64,000 bases of DNA from an archaeon HR01 (GCA_002898355.1 BEHD01000002.1:1-64000), one strand, 5' to 3'; positions 43,716 to 53,001 are shown, counted from the stretch's first letter. Numbers and translations: made by a program. The notes: generated by a model not told the origin, from the sequence alone.

Positions 43716-43859
43716 ATGAAGCTGATATCGGTTAAGATGCCAGAGGCATTGATAGATGGTATGGATGAGCTGGTGAATAAGGGGGTCTACCCATCCAGAA
43801 GCGCTCTCATGAGGACGGCTGTCAGAGACCTCCTCAGAAAAGAGCTGTGGAAGCAGTAG
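43716..43859 (+). CDS. Ribbon-helix-helix (CopG-like) regulator
   Basis: A 47-residue protein from the ATG at 43716. It has one beta strand MKLISVKMPEALIDGMDELV then two helices with VNKGVYPSRSALMRTAVRDLLR, a standard RHH DNA-binding dimer unit with nothing else attached. Such small proteins repress promoters or act as antitoxins; no toxin gene is adjacent. Its stop is followed at once by the convergent duplicated unknown gene. Confidence 0.75.
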   Translation: MKLISVKMPEALIDGMDELVNKGVYPSRSALMRTAVRDLLRKELWKQ

Positions 43860-44549
43860 CTAAAGTTTGAAGGGCATATCTTTAACATGTATGATTCTTC
43901 CGTAGAAATGTCTGAGGTCGGAGACATGGGGCCTAAACTCTACAGCGTGGTTCTCCGAGGGGATGTATGCTAAGAAGCTGTAGGCTGGAGGACGGTCCAG
44001 GACGACGTAGCATAACATTGGCAGGGCCACGGAGTCGAAATACTCCATCAGCATATAGAAGACTGCAAGGTATTCCTGCCCGCTACTCTTGAAATGCCAT
44101 ATCGGAGGAGTCGAGGCCTCATCATTCATAGCTGCCACCAGCCTCATCATGGAATCGAGTCCAGCCAGCCTCACAGAGACGGGAACCGGCACACCCCTCC
44201 TTTTAAGCCGTAAAGTATTTACGGCCAGCTCAGGCGGCTCCTCGAGCTGCACCACAGGACATGTCACATACTTACCCGACATCGGTTCGGAGACGTATAA
44301 GATATCCTCCCTCTCGAGGCATGTGTATGCGATGAAGGGGGGAGGATGGGTGTCGAGCTCTGTATAGGCAAATATGGGCAGGCTCCCCCTCAGGAACGGT
44401 ATAGAGAAGAAGAAGGCCAGCAAATCCTTTCCGTCATGTTTGAACGACATTAGCACAGGGACCACATCGCTTCTAGAGGTGGCCAGCCTTACAAGGGAAT
44501 CTAGGCCCTCCAACCTCAACGGAATAGGCGCCTTCAGGATTTTCTTCAA
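43860..44549 (-). CDS. Unknown protein with two tandem repeats
   Basis: A 229-residue protein of unrecognised family. The two halves are similar: about residues 8-100 (IPLRLEGLDSLVRLATSRSD, FKHDGKDLLAFFF, IFAYTELDTHPPPFIAYT) and about 117-210 (VPVSVRLAGLDSMMRLVAAMND, FKSSGQEYLAVFYML, MLCYVVLDRPPAYSFLAYI). This implies an internal gene duplication with an alpha/beta unit of about 95 residues. There are no membrane segments or catalytic motifs. It is divergent from the XRE-type regulator with only 65 bp between them, so it may be under that regulator's control. Confidence 0.6.
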   Translation of the reverse strand: MKKILKAPIPLRLEGLDSLVRLATSRSDVVPVLMSFKHDGKDLLAFFFSIPFLRGSLPIFAYTELDTHPPPFIAYTCLEREDILYVSEPMSGKYVTCPVVQLEEPPELAVNTLRLKRRGVPVPVSVRLAGLDSMMRLVAAMNDEASTPPIWHFKSSGQEYLAVFYMLMEYFDSVALPMLCYVVLDRPPAYSFLAYIPSENHAVEFRPHVSDLRHFYGRIIHVKDMPFKL

Positions 44550-44584
44550 CTCCGTAATATACGGTCTGCCTCCCAGTTTAATAG

Positions 44585-44593
44585 TTTATAAAA
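44585..44593 (+). promoter_or_regulatory. TATA-like box for the XRE-type regulator
   Basis: TTTATAAAA is centred about 26 bp before the ATG at 44615. The box is nearly palindromic and could serve the divergent gene on the other strand as well. Confidence 0.55.
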
Positions 44594-44614
44594 CCCTAAA
44601 CATTTTAATAAGTG

Positions 44615-45340
44615 ATGTCGGCGCCCGACGCCTACTCCCTGGCCAAGCAGAATGTGATGAACACAATCACCGGAGAGATAATCTTTTCGAGGAAGGCTGG
44701 GGATGCTTTGAAGAAGTGGAGGGTTCTCTTTGAAGTGAGTCAGGCGGAGCTGGCGAAGGCTATGGGCATATCCCCCTCGGTGCTGAGCGACTATGAAAAA
44801 AATAGAAGGTTATCGCCTGGAACAGGTTTCGTGCGGAGGTTCGTCACATCCCTTATAGCATTAGACGAGGCCAGGGGCGGTACCCATATCAGAAGATTTG
44901 GAGGTGTGGTTAAGGATTTGAGCAGCGCAATACTGAAGATAGGAGAGTTCACGACACCTAAGACAGCCGGCCAGATAACCTCAGCCCTAGAAGGCGTATG
45001 GCTTACAGGAAGGCAGCAGTCCCACATACCCATCTACGGCTACACAGTAGTGGACAGCCTACAGACAATACTCAACCTAGAGTCCTACGACTTTATGAGG
45101 ATTCTAGGAGCCAACACCATGCGGGTGGTGGTCTTCACCGGCGTCACTAGGGGGAGGTCGCCGATTGTGGCCGCAAAGATATATCCGATACGGCCTAGGA
45201 TGATAGCCATACACGGGCCACCATCAGCTGAGAATGTGGACCAGCTGGCCATACATCTGGCTGAGAGAATGGGTATACCGTTCATCCTGTCCCTGAAAAA
45301 AGATGTCCGGTCAGTGATTGAAGCCCTCACCGAGATCTAG
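44615..45340 (+). CDS. XRE-family (HTH) transcriptional regulator with C-terminal sensor-like domain
   Basis: A 241-residue protein. Residues about 28-75 form a helix-turn-helix: ALKKWRVLFEVSQAELAKAMGISPSVLSDYEKNRRLSPG. The C-terminal 130 residues (from about ITSALEGVWLTG) form an alpha/beta domain with IPIYGYTVVDSLQTILNL and AKIYPIRPRMIAIHGP. This HTH-plus-domain architecture is common in archaea, but its ligand is unknown. The end overlaps the convergent Hsp20-like gene by 14 bases. Confidence 0.8.
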   Translation: MSAPDAYSLAKQNVMNTITGEIIFSRKAGDALKKWRVLFEVSQAELAKAMGISPSVLSDYEKNRRLSPGTGFVRRFVTSLIALDEARGGTHIRRFGGVVKDLSSAILKIGEFTTPKTAGQITSALEGVWLTGRQQSHIPIYGYTVVDSLQTILNLESYDFMRILGANTMRVVVFTGVTRGRSPIVAAKIYPIRPRMIAIHGPPSAENVDQLAIHLAERMGIPFILSLKKDVRSVIEALTEI

Positions 45341-45764
45341 GTGGGCTAGCCTCTTTCTTCTCAAGCCTTGCGTTAAGTATTCCGTTCACATATCTAAGCT
45401 CCTTAAGAATGGCCTCGAAAGGCAGCTTCACAGTTCTCTGGAAGCCCATCCCACCCTTCAAGATAAGCCTCCTCCCCAGAAGCTCAACCTTCACCTTGTT
45501 CTCAGGACCTGGAACCTGAGCCGTCAGGTCTATCGTATCACCCTCCTCCCTTATCTCTAGGAGAAAATCCTTCCACCCATCCTTCTTGAGGTTCTTGTTA
45601 ATCTCGAGGAGCCAGTAGATGGCAAGCCCAGACGCCAGGGCGGCCAGTAATATGCCGAAAAGGCCGGGTGAGAACCGGACAACGATACCGAAGACCGCCA
45701 ACGCTATCAGCGCTAGGATAATGTAGCCAAGGAAAGCCGTTGGTAGCCCAGATGTCCTCGACAC
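45327..45764 (-). CDS. Membrane-anchored Hsp20/alpha-crystallin-like protein
   Basis: A 145-residue protein with two hydrophobic helices at about residues 9-30 and 33-52, then a basic linker and a beta-rich domain (about 70-135). The latter has IDLTAQVPGPENKVKVELLGRRLILKGG and a final NGILNARLEKKEA, matching the edge strands of an alpha-crystallin domain. Being tethered to the membrane is unusual for a small heat-shock protein. It follows the large UPF0182 membrane gene by six bases, so they are likely cotranscribed and may act together. Confidence 0.65.
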   Translation of the reverse strand: MSRTSGLPTAFLGYIILALIALAVFGIVVRFSPGLFGILLAALASGLAIYWLLEINKNLKKDGWKDFLLEIREEGDTIDLTAQVPGPENKVKVELLGRRLILKGGMGFQRTVKLPFEAILKELRYVNGILNARLEKKEASPPRSR

Positions 45765-45770
45765 CCCATC

Positions 45771-48572
45771 TCACCCCAGACCTATCGAGATATAGCGAAG
45801 CACTACCAGCCCTCGGTCATTGTATATCACGCCTAGATTTAAGCTATCTCCCGATTCCCATCTAATCAGAATCCCACCCTCCAATCCTTTCCAATCATCC
45901 AAAGCTTTCGACAGCGCTTCCTTGATATTCCCGAGGTCTGCGAGGGATGTTATGTTGAAGGAGGAAATCTTAAAGACTAGGTTGGAGTTTATCTCTGACG
46001 GAGTCTCAAAGCTAACCCCCAGCTCTTTCAACATCTCATCAACAGCCGCTATCTTCTCCTCCCTCGATAACAGCGTAGGAGGTGGAGCCTGCAACCCTGC
46101 CATCTTTAAGAGCATGGCCCTAAACGCCTCCTCCGCACTATTCCCCAGCCCTACAAAATACTGACCGGTGAATGAAGCCCCTATAGCAGCGATGGTGCCC
46201 AGCTGCGTGACAACACCCTCTCCCTCTCTCGCTGTATACACCGGGATGAAGTAGACGGGGAACTGGTCTATTTCGTAGAAGATAATCTCGCCTACCCTCG
46301 GTGATGCAAGTAGAGTGCTTAAGGTCCTGTAGTCAGGGTCCCTCTGAAGAGCCTGGAGAGCCGCCGACGGACCCAAAAGCTTGGTAGGTGACTCCGGGTC
46401 GACACGGTAGAATATCATCTCGCCGGTCTGCGGATACTCATTCCTGACCACCATATAGCCTGCCAGGTTAAGTCCTCTAGCGCCTCTAACCTCCAACGAT
46501 AATAACCCAAGAAACTCCATCTTGCTGGAGTTGGGGAGCCTTGTCACGACGTAGTATACCTCTAGCCCTGAAGGTATCTCATAGAACTCCCTAGCCTGTA
46601 TGAAGACCGCCGGGTCCTGAATATGATATATGTTGAACATCTCAACCCTGTATTGGAATAGCTCAGCCGGATATCTGACCTGGGGCCTAAGCCATTCCGG
46701 GACCTCCCTCGAAACATATCCGGAATAGACTTTTTCGAAGAGGCTTGTGAAGAAATCATCACCAGTCAGGATAAACCTGATACTTCCATCGTAGGTGTCT
46801 ACAACAGCGAACCCAGTCAGCCTTGCGAAACTGTTGCCGTTGGACCATGGGACGTTGTTGGTGGGCAATGCAACTATGAGCGGTAACAGCCAGTATGAAC
46901 GCTCGCCATCAGAGACAGGGAACATATCAACAATCTGTTCATTGATAGTGTATGTGAAATAGGGCATGATTAGGGCCACACGTTCATGTACATCCCTATA
47001 TCTCAGGAGATGAACCTGCCTATCCGGGTAGCTTAGGAAGAATGTAACGTCGTAAAGCCATGTTAGAGGTGGGCCTATCTTAACTCCGCCTCCACCCGAG
47101 TATCTGGCGTTATCGATCTCGTCTAAACCCTCCCTACCATCTATGATGGCGGCCCAAGTCAACTCGAAGAGGCTTCTGGTCCCGCCCTCACCGTAGTATA
47201 TTCTCCTCTGCTTGAAGTATTTCGACGGGTCAACCACCTCTCCTGTATGGGCGTCGAGCATGAGAAATCCCTGAGGTATATGGGTGTAAACTAGGTGTTC
47301 ATTATACCATCTGTCACCCGCTGTCACAGTAGGGGGTAGAACGGGTTTTAGCGAGGCACTCCAGAATAGCGTGTTGTTGAACCTTATAATGTCCGAGTCC
47401 TCAAAATCCACGTACGGTATCAGCCCAATCTCCGGCCGTAGCTTCGTAAAAGCCGCCTCCCAGTCCCACAGCCTGATTTTAGAAAGGATTTCTCTGCTCC
47501 TATCCACCACCTCGGCAACCGTTGCCTGAGTCACTGAGACCTGGCTGAAGTTATAGGGCTGCCTCACTATCGACTTTAAATCCGCTAGGAAGCTGTTCAC
47601 CTCTATCTCCTGACGGACATATGGGCCTCTCCATCCAAGCTTCTGAGCGTCCGCTATCGAGTTCTGAATAGTAACGAAAGAGGCTACGGCAAGCGCCAGT
47701 ATAACAAGCAAGCCAACCCGTAGATATATGCTTCTCAGATAAGGCCTACGCCTCATATCAATATATCCATAGATGGCGAAGATCGCTGAAGCTAGAAAAG
47801 CTGCGATGATGTAAACCTTAGTGTTGTAATCTATGTAGCTACTGAAAAAAAGTGTTAAACCGGTCCAGGCAAGGGCCAGGCTTATCAGAAACTCTATGAT
47901 GGAGGTCTTTATCGTCACCACGCCCTCCTCATAGTATGAGATAACTGCGTGGGCGAAGACCTTTACAAGGTTCGTCACTCCAACCAGCAGGGTCAGACGT
48001 ACGGCTATGGCTCCTAAAACTGGTGGGAGGAGAAGTATCAGAGCTGGAGCAGCCGAAACGACTGCAGCAGCACCGGAGACATCATCCAAGCCAAATGATG
48101 TGAACGGTAGAGAGAATATCCGGGATATGTTGGCGAGGCCGGCATCCCATCCGTTTGTGAGGGCTAGAAGACTCATCCCGAACAATGCGTTGGAGAATAG
48201 GAAGACGCCTATCAAGGTCTTGGTGAACTGCCAGGCCAGAAAGCTGGGGAGGGATAGCCTGAACCTGTTAAAATCCATTATTCTAGGGTGGAAGCCTCCC
48301 CTAAAAATTATCAGAAAGGTCCTGACGAGCCATATGGTGAGGGATTTTCGTGAGATGAAATCAAGCCGGAAGAAAGCTATGAAGGATAGAAACAATCCGC
48401 CGACTAGGGAGAAGTAGAAGGGCTTTATGTAAAGCTCCCCGAACTCCAGTATGTTAAGCCATACATTTAGCGTCTGCCCCCCAATCAGGGAGAACAATAC
48501 CACAAAGACGATGAAGCCGACAACTATTTTCGCAGCTGTCCTACGGGCAGACCTCTGGGATTCCATAGCCAT
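45771..48572 (-). CDS. UPF0182 family large membrane protein
   Basis: A 933-residue protein. About seven membrane helices occupy the N-terminal 310 residues, followed by a large extracytoplasmic part. Family-specific text includes IPYVDFEDSDIIRFNNTLFWSASL, YNEHLVYTHIPQGFLMLDAHTGEV and DPYRTLSTLLASPR-like segments. UPF0182 (COG1615) occurs in actinobacteria and archaea without a known function. Genes in the same leftward unit: the small membrane-anchored Hsp20-like protein downstream. Confidence 0.85.
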   Translation of the reverse strand: MAMESQRSARRTAAKIVVGFIVFVVLFSLIGGQTLNVWLNILEFGELYIKPFYFSLVGGLFLSFIAFFRLDFISRKSLTIWLVRTFLIIFRGGFHPRIMDFNRFRLSLPSFLAWQFTKTLIGVFLFSNALFGMSLLALTNGWDAGLANISRIFSLPFTSFGLDDVSGAAAVVSAAPALILLLPPVLGAIAVRLTLLVGVTNLVKVFAHAVISYYEEGVVTIKTSIIEFLISLALAWTGLTLFFSSYIDYNTKVYIIAAFLASAIFAIYGYIDMRRRPYLRSIYLRVGLLVILALAVASFVTIQNSIADAQKLGWRGPYVRQEIEVNSFLADLKSIVRQPYNFSQVSVTQATVAEVVDRSREILSKIRLWDWEAAFTKLRPEIGLIPYVDFEDSDIIRFNNTLFWSASLKPVLPPTVTAGDRWYNEHLVYTHIPQGFLMLDAHTGEVVDPSKYFKQRRIYYGEGGTRSLFELTWAAIIDGREGLDEIDNARYSGGGGVKIGPPLTWLYDVTFFLSYPDRQVHLLRYRDVHERVALIMPYFTYTINEQIVDMFPVSDGERSYWLLPLIVALPTNNVPWSNGNSFARLTGFAVVDTYDGSIRFILTGDDFFTSLFEKVYSGYVSREVPEWLRPQVRYPAELFQYRVEMFNIYHIQDPAVFIQAREFYEIPSGLEVYYVVTRLPNSSKMEFLGLLSLEVRGARGLNLAGYMVVRNEYPQTGEMIFYRVDPESPTKLLGPSAALQALQRDPDYRTLSTLLASPRVGEIIFYEIDQFPVYFIPVYTAREGEGVVTQLGTIAAIGASFTGQYFVGLGNSAEEAFRAMLLKMAGLQAPPPTLLSREEKIAAVDEMLKELGVSFETPSEINSNLVFKISSFNITSLADLGNIKEALSKALDDWKGLEGGILIRWESGDSLNLGVIYNDRGLVVLRYISIGLG

Positions 48573-48612
48573 CTAGGCTCTGATTCAGCCACAGTATTAA
48601 GTGTTGACCAGA

Positions 48613-49392
48613 TTATCTCTTCGCGGCGTCATTCCATAGATACTCGAAATAGTTCTTGGCAAACCTAGCTAGCCCAGCATGGTCTGACCATATAGCAAGC
48701 ACGGGGCCTCCCCCGTCTTCTCCGGTGAAGACTATCACTACTTCACGGTTGTCACATATGACGCCGCCCGCAAACATCTGACTCCTAACCCTGACATCCG
48801 CCACATCCGAGAGCCTATTCAACACCTGCTTAGGGGTTCCGCTGGAGACCATTATCCGGACCGTACATCCCCGAGCCTTGGCCGCTAGAGAGAAGCTATA
48901 AAGTATCTCGTCGAGAGGGTTGGGAAGAGTCGGAGCTGCCACGAGAAGCTCCTCCTCGCACCTAGCTGCTGCATCCCTTATCTTATCCCAGACAGCCGTC
49001 TCCCCGCGGAGAATCCATATATCAGGCCTTTCACGACCCCCCCTCCTCTCATATATCGGCATCAGCTCCTTAACCACGGCCTCAGCCTTCATCTTCAGCC
49101 CCCGCTCCAGCTCGCTAACTAGGCGTTCGATAGCGTAGGCCGGTGACTTGGCGGCATATCTGGCCGGCCTACCCAGCAGGGTTTCGACAAAACCTTTCTC
49201 GCTGAGCGAACCCACAACCTCATACACCTTCGAATATGGCACCAGCTTCCCCTCACTCAACTCGCTGGCTGTGAGAGGCCCTCTCTCCACCAAGGCCAGA
49301 TAAGTCCGAATCTCATACTCAGTAAGTCCCAGCTCTTGGAGGGCTTTTCTAACACGTTCACTAACCATTACAGGTGGGCTGGCATCCAACAT
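48613..49392 (-). CDS. TrmB-family transcriptional regulator
   Basis: A 259-residue protein with an N-terminal winged helix (LQELGLTEYEIRTYLALVERGPLTASELSE, then PYSKVYEVVGSLSEKGFVE) and a C-terminal phospholipase-D-like/sugar-binding-type effector domain (ETAVWDKIRDAAARCEEELLVAAPT). TrmB proteins regulate sugar transport and metabolism or surface genes. The start may be the ATG at 49392 or the in-frame ATG at 49368. The convergent or codirectional targets are unknown; the Thr-rich surface protein gene lies just upstream. Confidence 0.85.
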   Translation of the reverse strand: MLDASPPVMVSERVRKALQELGLTEYEIRTYLALVERGPLTASELSEGKLVPYSKVYEVVGSLSEKGFVETLLGRPARYAAKSPAYAIERLVSELERGLKMKAEAVVKELMPIYERRGGRERPDIWILRGETAVWDKIRDAAARCEEELLVAAPTLPNPLDEILYSFSLAAKARGCTVRIMVSSGTPKQVLNRLSDVADVRVRSQMFAGGVICDNREVVIVFTGEDGGGPVLAIWSDHAGLARFAKNYFEYLWNDAAKR

Positions 49393-49432
49393 CTCACTAC
49401 TGTATGAAAGCCCTCTTAAAAGCCTTCCACCG

Positions 49433-50347
49433 TCAACGCCTTAAAACCAACGCCGCCACAGCCACAGCAACAACCACCACGAAGGCGGCGATCGTGCCCA
49501 ACGTAAGGATATCCAGCTCACCTCCCACTACGGGAATTGATGGGGCCCCAACGGTGGTTGTAGGCGATGTCACAGTCACCAACAAAGTTATGGTCTCCGT
49601 CCTCGTTGTCCCGGGTACTGTGACCGTTGACCTTATGGTGGTAGGCTGTACAACCTCTTCAGTCGTGGTGGTCAGGCCTTCAAACCTGGAAGTATATCTC
49701 GTGGTCTCTCCAGCCCTTATCGAGGTAATAGTGGTGGTCAACTGTATCTCGGGGATTCCCCCATCTAACGATATAGTCGTTCCGGTGAATGAGTATGTGA
49801 GGGAGAAGCCCTCGAAGACGATTCTGATGGTGGCTGGTGCAGATTCTAGGATGTATGTGTAGATATTGGTCCCTGTTACCCTGTTACACCGCTCCACCAC
49901 AACGCCGTAGAGCGGGGCCGTGAAAGTGAACCCCTGCATCTCAACGGGTAATACCTCGAACCCCGTCCTGGTCGTTGTGCCACCACCCACCACATAGGTG
50001 ACGGTGCTGGCCACAGTTTCAACCGTCAACACTACCGTTGTCGTTGTGCCGGGATACGAGACCGTGGCCGTGGTGCCGGGGATTGTGATGGTGTTGGGTG
50101 GGGGCTGGGCCGTGAAGGTTATCGTGCACGTGCTGTCGGGCTGCCGCAGCTCCACAACCAAAGTGTAGCCGGGAATCTCCAGTGTCGCCACCACCGTAGT
50201 CCCGGAGATGGTGGTCTCGGTGACGTAGGTTGTCGGCTGAACGGTCACAACCCTTGTTGTGGTGGTTGTTATGACTGTCTGGCCGTAGACGTAGGCTGTG
50301 AGACCGGTCAATATAAAAGCCAGCAACAATAGTTCTTTGACGGCCAC
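49433..50347 (-). CDS. Thr-rich secreted surface protein with C-terminal membrane anchor
   Basis: A 304-residue protein. It has an N-terminal signal peptide (LLLLAFILTGLTAYVYGQ), a body dominated by Thr, Val and short beta strands, and a C-terminal hydrophobic helix followed by RR (AAFVVVVAVAVAALVLRR), the layout of archaeal surface or S-layer-associated proteins. Two Cys residues could form a disulphide. The many Thr residues suggest heavy O-glycosylation. The start codon is GTG. No enzymatic motif is visible. Confidence 0.6.
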   Translation of the reverse strand: MAVKELLLLAFILTGLTAYVYGQTVITTTTTRVVTVQPTTYVTETTISGTTVVATLEIPGYTLVVELRQPDSTCTITFTAQPPPNTITIPGTTATVSYPGTTTTVVLTVETVASTVTYVVGGGTTTRTGFEVLPVEMQGFTFTAPLYGVVVERCNRVTGTNIYTYILESAPATIRIVFEGFSLTYSFTGTTISLDGGIPEIQLTTTITSIRAGETTRYTSRFEGLTTTTEEVVQPTTIRSTVTVPGTTRTETITLLVTVTSPTTTVGAPSIPVVGGELDILTLGTIAAFVVVVAVAVAALVLRR

Positions 50348-50475
50348 ACAATAATTGGCCGATACATTGATATTAGTGTTGCACCCTCCAAGTCCAGCCG
50401 CTTTACCAAAAAAAGGTCGGTGAAAGTGGAGATAAGCTTATAAGGACCTTTCCACAGTCCGCCACAAAAGCCTTC

Positions 50476-51003
50476 TCAGTACGGCTCCCTCCTAATATAT
50501 CTGGCAACAGCCTTGGCCACCGGATAACCCACCACCACTATCGAGATTAAGGAGCCGAGCAATACGCCGAGCCAGCTGAAGACTATCCCTGGAACCCTCA
50601 GGCCAATAAGCTCTGCGTCGGGAAGTCTGACAAAGGCCTGGATATATGTTCCCACGATAAACGTGATTAGGAGGACTTGGATGAATGCTGCGAAGAGCCA
50701 CCGGCCCCTGAAGTTGAAGTTTTTAGCCATCTTCCAGGCCAGGTACGTAGCTACTAGGTTGGTGAGGGTTCCGCCAAAGAGGTCTACAACCCCGAAGGGG
50801 CTGAAGGTGTTGGCTATGAAGGTTCCCACCGTTAGACCCACCACCGCAGGCATGCCGAAGACCATGGAGAGGGGTAGGAGGGCGTCTGAAATCCTTACCT
50901 GCATAACCTCAAAGCTAAGACCCGGCAGGGCTATGACGCCTACGGCGTAGAGGGCGGCCAATAAAACACCAACAGCGATATCTCTCGTGTTCATCCGGCC
51001 CAT
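50476..51003 (-). CDS. QueT-type membrane transporter
   Basis: About 175 residues with five to six membrane helices. VQVRISDALLPLSMVFGMPAVVGLTVGTFIANTFSPFGVVDLFGGTL is a close match to the QueT family (predicted ECF-type substrate-binding membrane subunit for queuosine precursors). In archaea it could carry an archaeosine/queuine precursor or another deazapurine. No ECF ATPase is adjacent. The start is one of ATG 51003, ATG 50994 or TTG 51012. Confidence 0.75.
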   Translation of the reverse strand: MGRMNTRDIAVGVLLAALYAVGVIALPGLSFEVMQVRISDALLPLSMVFGMPAVVGLTVGTFIANTFSPFGVVDLFGGTLTNLVATYLAWKMAKNFNFRGRWLFAAFIQVLLITFIVGTYIQAFVRLPDAELIGLRVPGIVFSWLGVLLGSLISIVVVGYPVAKAVARYIRREPY

Positions 51004-51107
51004 CCACCTCAAGGGCCTACTATAAACCTTTTACAGTCCAAAAGACAGTCTTTTACAACGTTGATTGGTTGGAAAAGGCTTAAATCAAGAGAAGAAGGCG
51101 TGAAGCC

Positions 51108-52799
51108 ATGGCCGTTATCACCGAGACTGTGGAGAAGACCAGGAGGAAGCTGGTGACGAAGACAAGGAGCATATGCCCAGAATGCAACCGGATACTCCCA
51201 GCCGATGTGGTTGAGGAGAACGGCAAGATAATGATATATAAAACCTGCCCAAAACACGGTGAATTCGACGACCTCTACTTCGGAGACGCCGAGATATACT
51301 ACAGGTTCGCCCGATGGCTACATGATGGGAAGGGCACCGGCAACCCCAACGTGGAGATGCCCAAGTGCTCATGCCCCGCCAACTGCGGACTATGCAGCAG
51401 CCACCTAAGCCACACAGGCCTCTCCAACCTCGTCATCACCAACAGATGCGACCTCCACTGCTGGTACTGCTTCTTCTATGCGGAGAAAGCCGGATACATC
51501 TACGAGCCAACCCTCGACCAGATTAGGGAGATGGTGAAGCAGCTCAAGGCCGAGAGGCCGGTCCCAGGTAACTCTGTCCAGATAACGGGCGGGGAGCCAA
51601 CCCTGAGGGATGACCTGCCCGAGATAATCAGGATACTCAAGGAGGAGGGTGTCGACCATATACAGCTCAACACCAACGGTATCAGGCTAGCCCACGACTT
51701 CGAATACTTTAAACGGGTTAAGGAGGCGGGTGTCAGCAACCTGTACATGAGCTTTGACGGCGTAACAGCACGGACAAACCCGAAGAACCACTGGGAGGTG
51801 CCTAAAACCCTGGAGAACGCCAGGAAGCTGGGAGTAGGAATAGTGCTAGTCCCGACAGTAATCAAAGGCGTCAACGACCACGAGCTCGGAGAGATGATAA
51901 GATTCGGATTCAGAAACATAGACGTGGTTAGATCAGTAAACTTCCAGCCCGTCAGCCTCACTGGCCGCATGCCGAAGAAGGAGAGGGAGAAATACAGGAT
52001 AACCATCCCCGACTGCATCATCAGAATAGAGGAGCAGACAGACGGCGAGATACCGCGGGACGCATGGTTCCCAGTACCAGCCTGCACACCCCTAACCCAC
52101 TTCATAGAAGCCCTCACACGCAGAACCCAGTACGAGCTCAGCATCCACTTCGCATGCGGAGCAGGAACATACGTCTTCAAAGACGGAGACAAACTAACAC
52201 CATTAACAGCCTTCGTAGACGTCGAAGGACTCATCAAATACCTCCAAGACAAGGCCGAAGAGATAGAAGCAGGCAAAAACCGCTGGTACGTCGGCCTCAA
52301 AGTCCTCGCCAACCTAGGCCGCTTCATCAACGAGAAAAAACAACCCACAGGCATGAACCTCAAAAAACTACTCTACGACATCATGATACGCCACGACTAC
52401 AGCAGCGTCGGAAAATGGCACCTACGCAGCATGTTCCTAGGCATGATGCACTTCCAAGACAAGTATAACCATGATGAGGAACGCTTGAGAAGATGCGACA
52501 TCCACTACCTAACACCAGACATGAGAATCATCCCATTCTGCTCCTTCAACGTTATCCCCGAATGGTACAGAGACAGAATCCAAGCACAATACGGCATACC
52601 CATAGCCGAATGGGAGAAACGAACAGGCAGAAAGCTCAAAGATGACTTCTACAAACGCCAACTCCCGTCAAAACAGCAGGCAGTACCCATGGTCTCGACA
52701 AAAACTGCTGGCTTCGGCGGACTAAAAGAGGTACCGGTTATCCAAGGCGGATCCGGAAAAGAGGAAAACTGCGGCCCCAGCTGCAGCTGTAGCCACTAA
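51108..52799 (+). CDS. Radical SAM enzyme, tetraether lipid synthase (Tes)-like
   Basis: A 563-residue protein. An N-terminal rubredoxin-like region has CPECNRILPADVVEENGKIMIYKTCPKHGEF, then a Cys cluster CSCPANCGLCSSH, then the radical SAM cluster motif CDLHCWYC at about 120-127 and TGGEPTLRDDL. The arrangement matches MJ0619-type proteins, which join two lipid chains to form archaeal membrane-spanning tetraethers. The C-terminus has a Cys-rich tail (CGPSCSCSH). The length is normal for the group. It is likely membrane-associated and needed for a thermophile's monolayer lipid. It sits alone, with an independent promoter. Confidence 0.78.
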   Translation: MAVITETVEKTRRKLVTKTRSICPECNRILPADVVEENGKIMIYKTCPKHGEFDDLYFGDAEIYYRFARWLHDGKGTGNPNVEMPKCSCPANCGLCSSHLSHTGLSNLVITNRCDLHCWYCFFYAEKAGYIYEPTLDQIREMVKQLKAERPVPGNSVQITGGEPTLRDDLPEIIRILKEEGVDHIQLNTNGIRLAHDFEYFKRVKEAGVSNLYMSFDGVTARTNPKNHWEVPKTLENARKLGVGIVLVPTVIKGVNDHELGEMIRFGFRNIDVVRSVNFQPVSLTGRMPKKEREKYRITIPDCIIRIEEQTDGEIPRDAWFPVPACTPLTHFIEALTRRTQYELSIHFACGAGTYVFKDGDKLTPLTAFVDVEGLIKYLQDKAEEIEAGKNRWYVGLKVLANLGRFINEKKQPTGMNLKKLLYDIMIRHDYSSVGKWHLRSMFLGMMHFQDKYNHDEERLRRCDIHYLTPDMRIIPFCSFNVIPEWYRDRIQAQYGIPIAEWEKRTGRKLKDDFYKRQLPSKQQAVPMVSTKTAGFGGLKEVPVIQGGSGKEENCGPSCSCSH

Positions 52800-52814
52800 A
52801 CACATCTAACCCAT

Positions 52815-52831
52815 TCTTTTTCATTATTTTC
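52815..52831 (+). terminator. T-rich stretch after the radical SAM gene
   Basis: TTCTTTTTCATTATTTT begins 16 bases after the stop of the tetraether-synthase-like gene. T-rich tracts are the archaeal termination signal. The region 52800-53001 beyond it is AT-rich and holds no recognised gene. Confidence 0.4.
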
Positions 52832-53001
52832 AAGGTCTATTGGGTGTTACATATCGGTTACGTCTAGGAATATCATATTATCTATTATCCCAAGGTCAGA
52901 GTCCGAGGTTAACCTGCCAGCTAGTCTGTAAAAGTTGACGGTGTCAAAAAACCGGTAAGCGAAATTGATTTAACTTAGCATCAAACATATCTTTTCATGA
53001 C

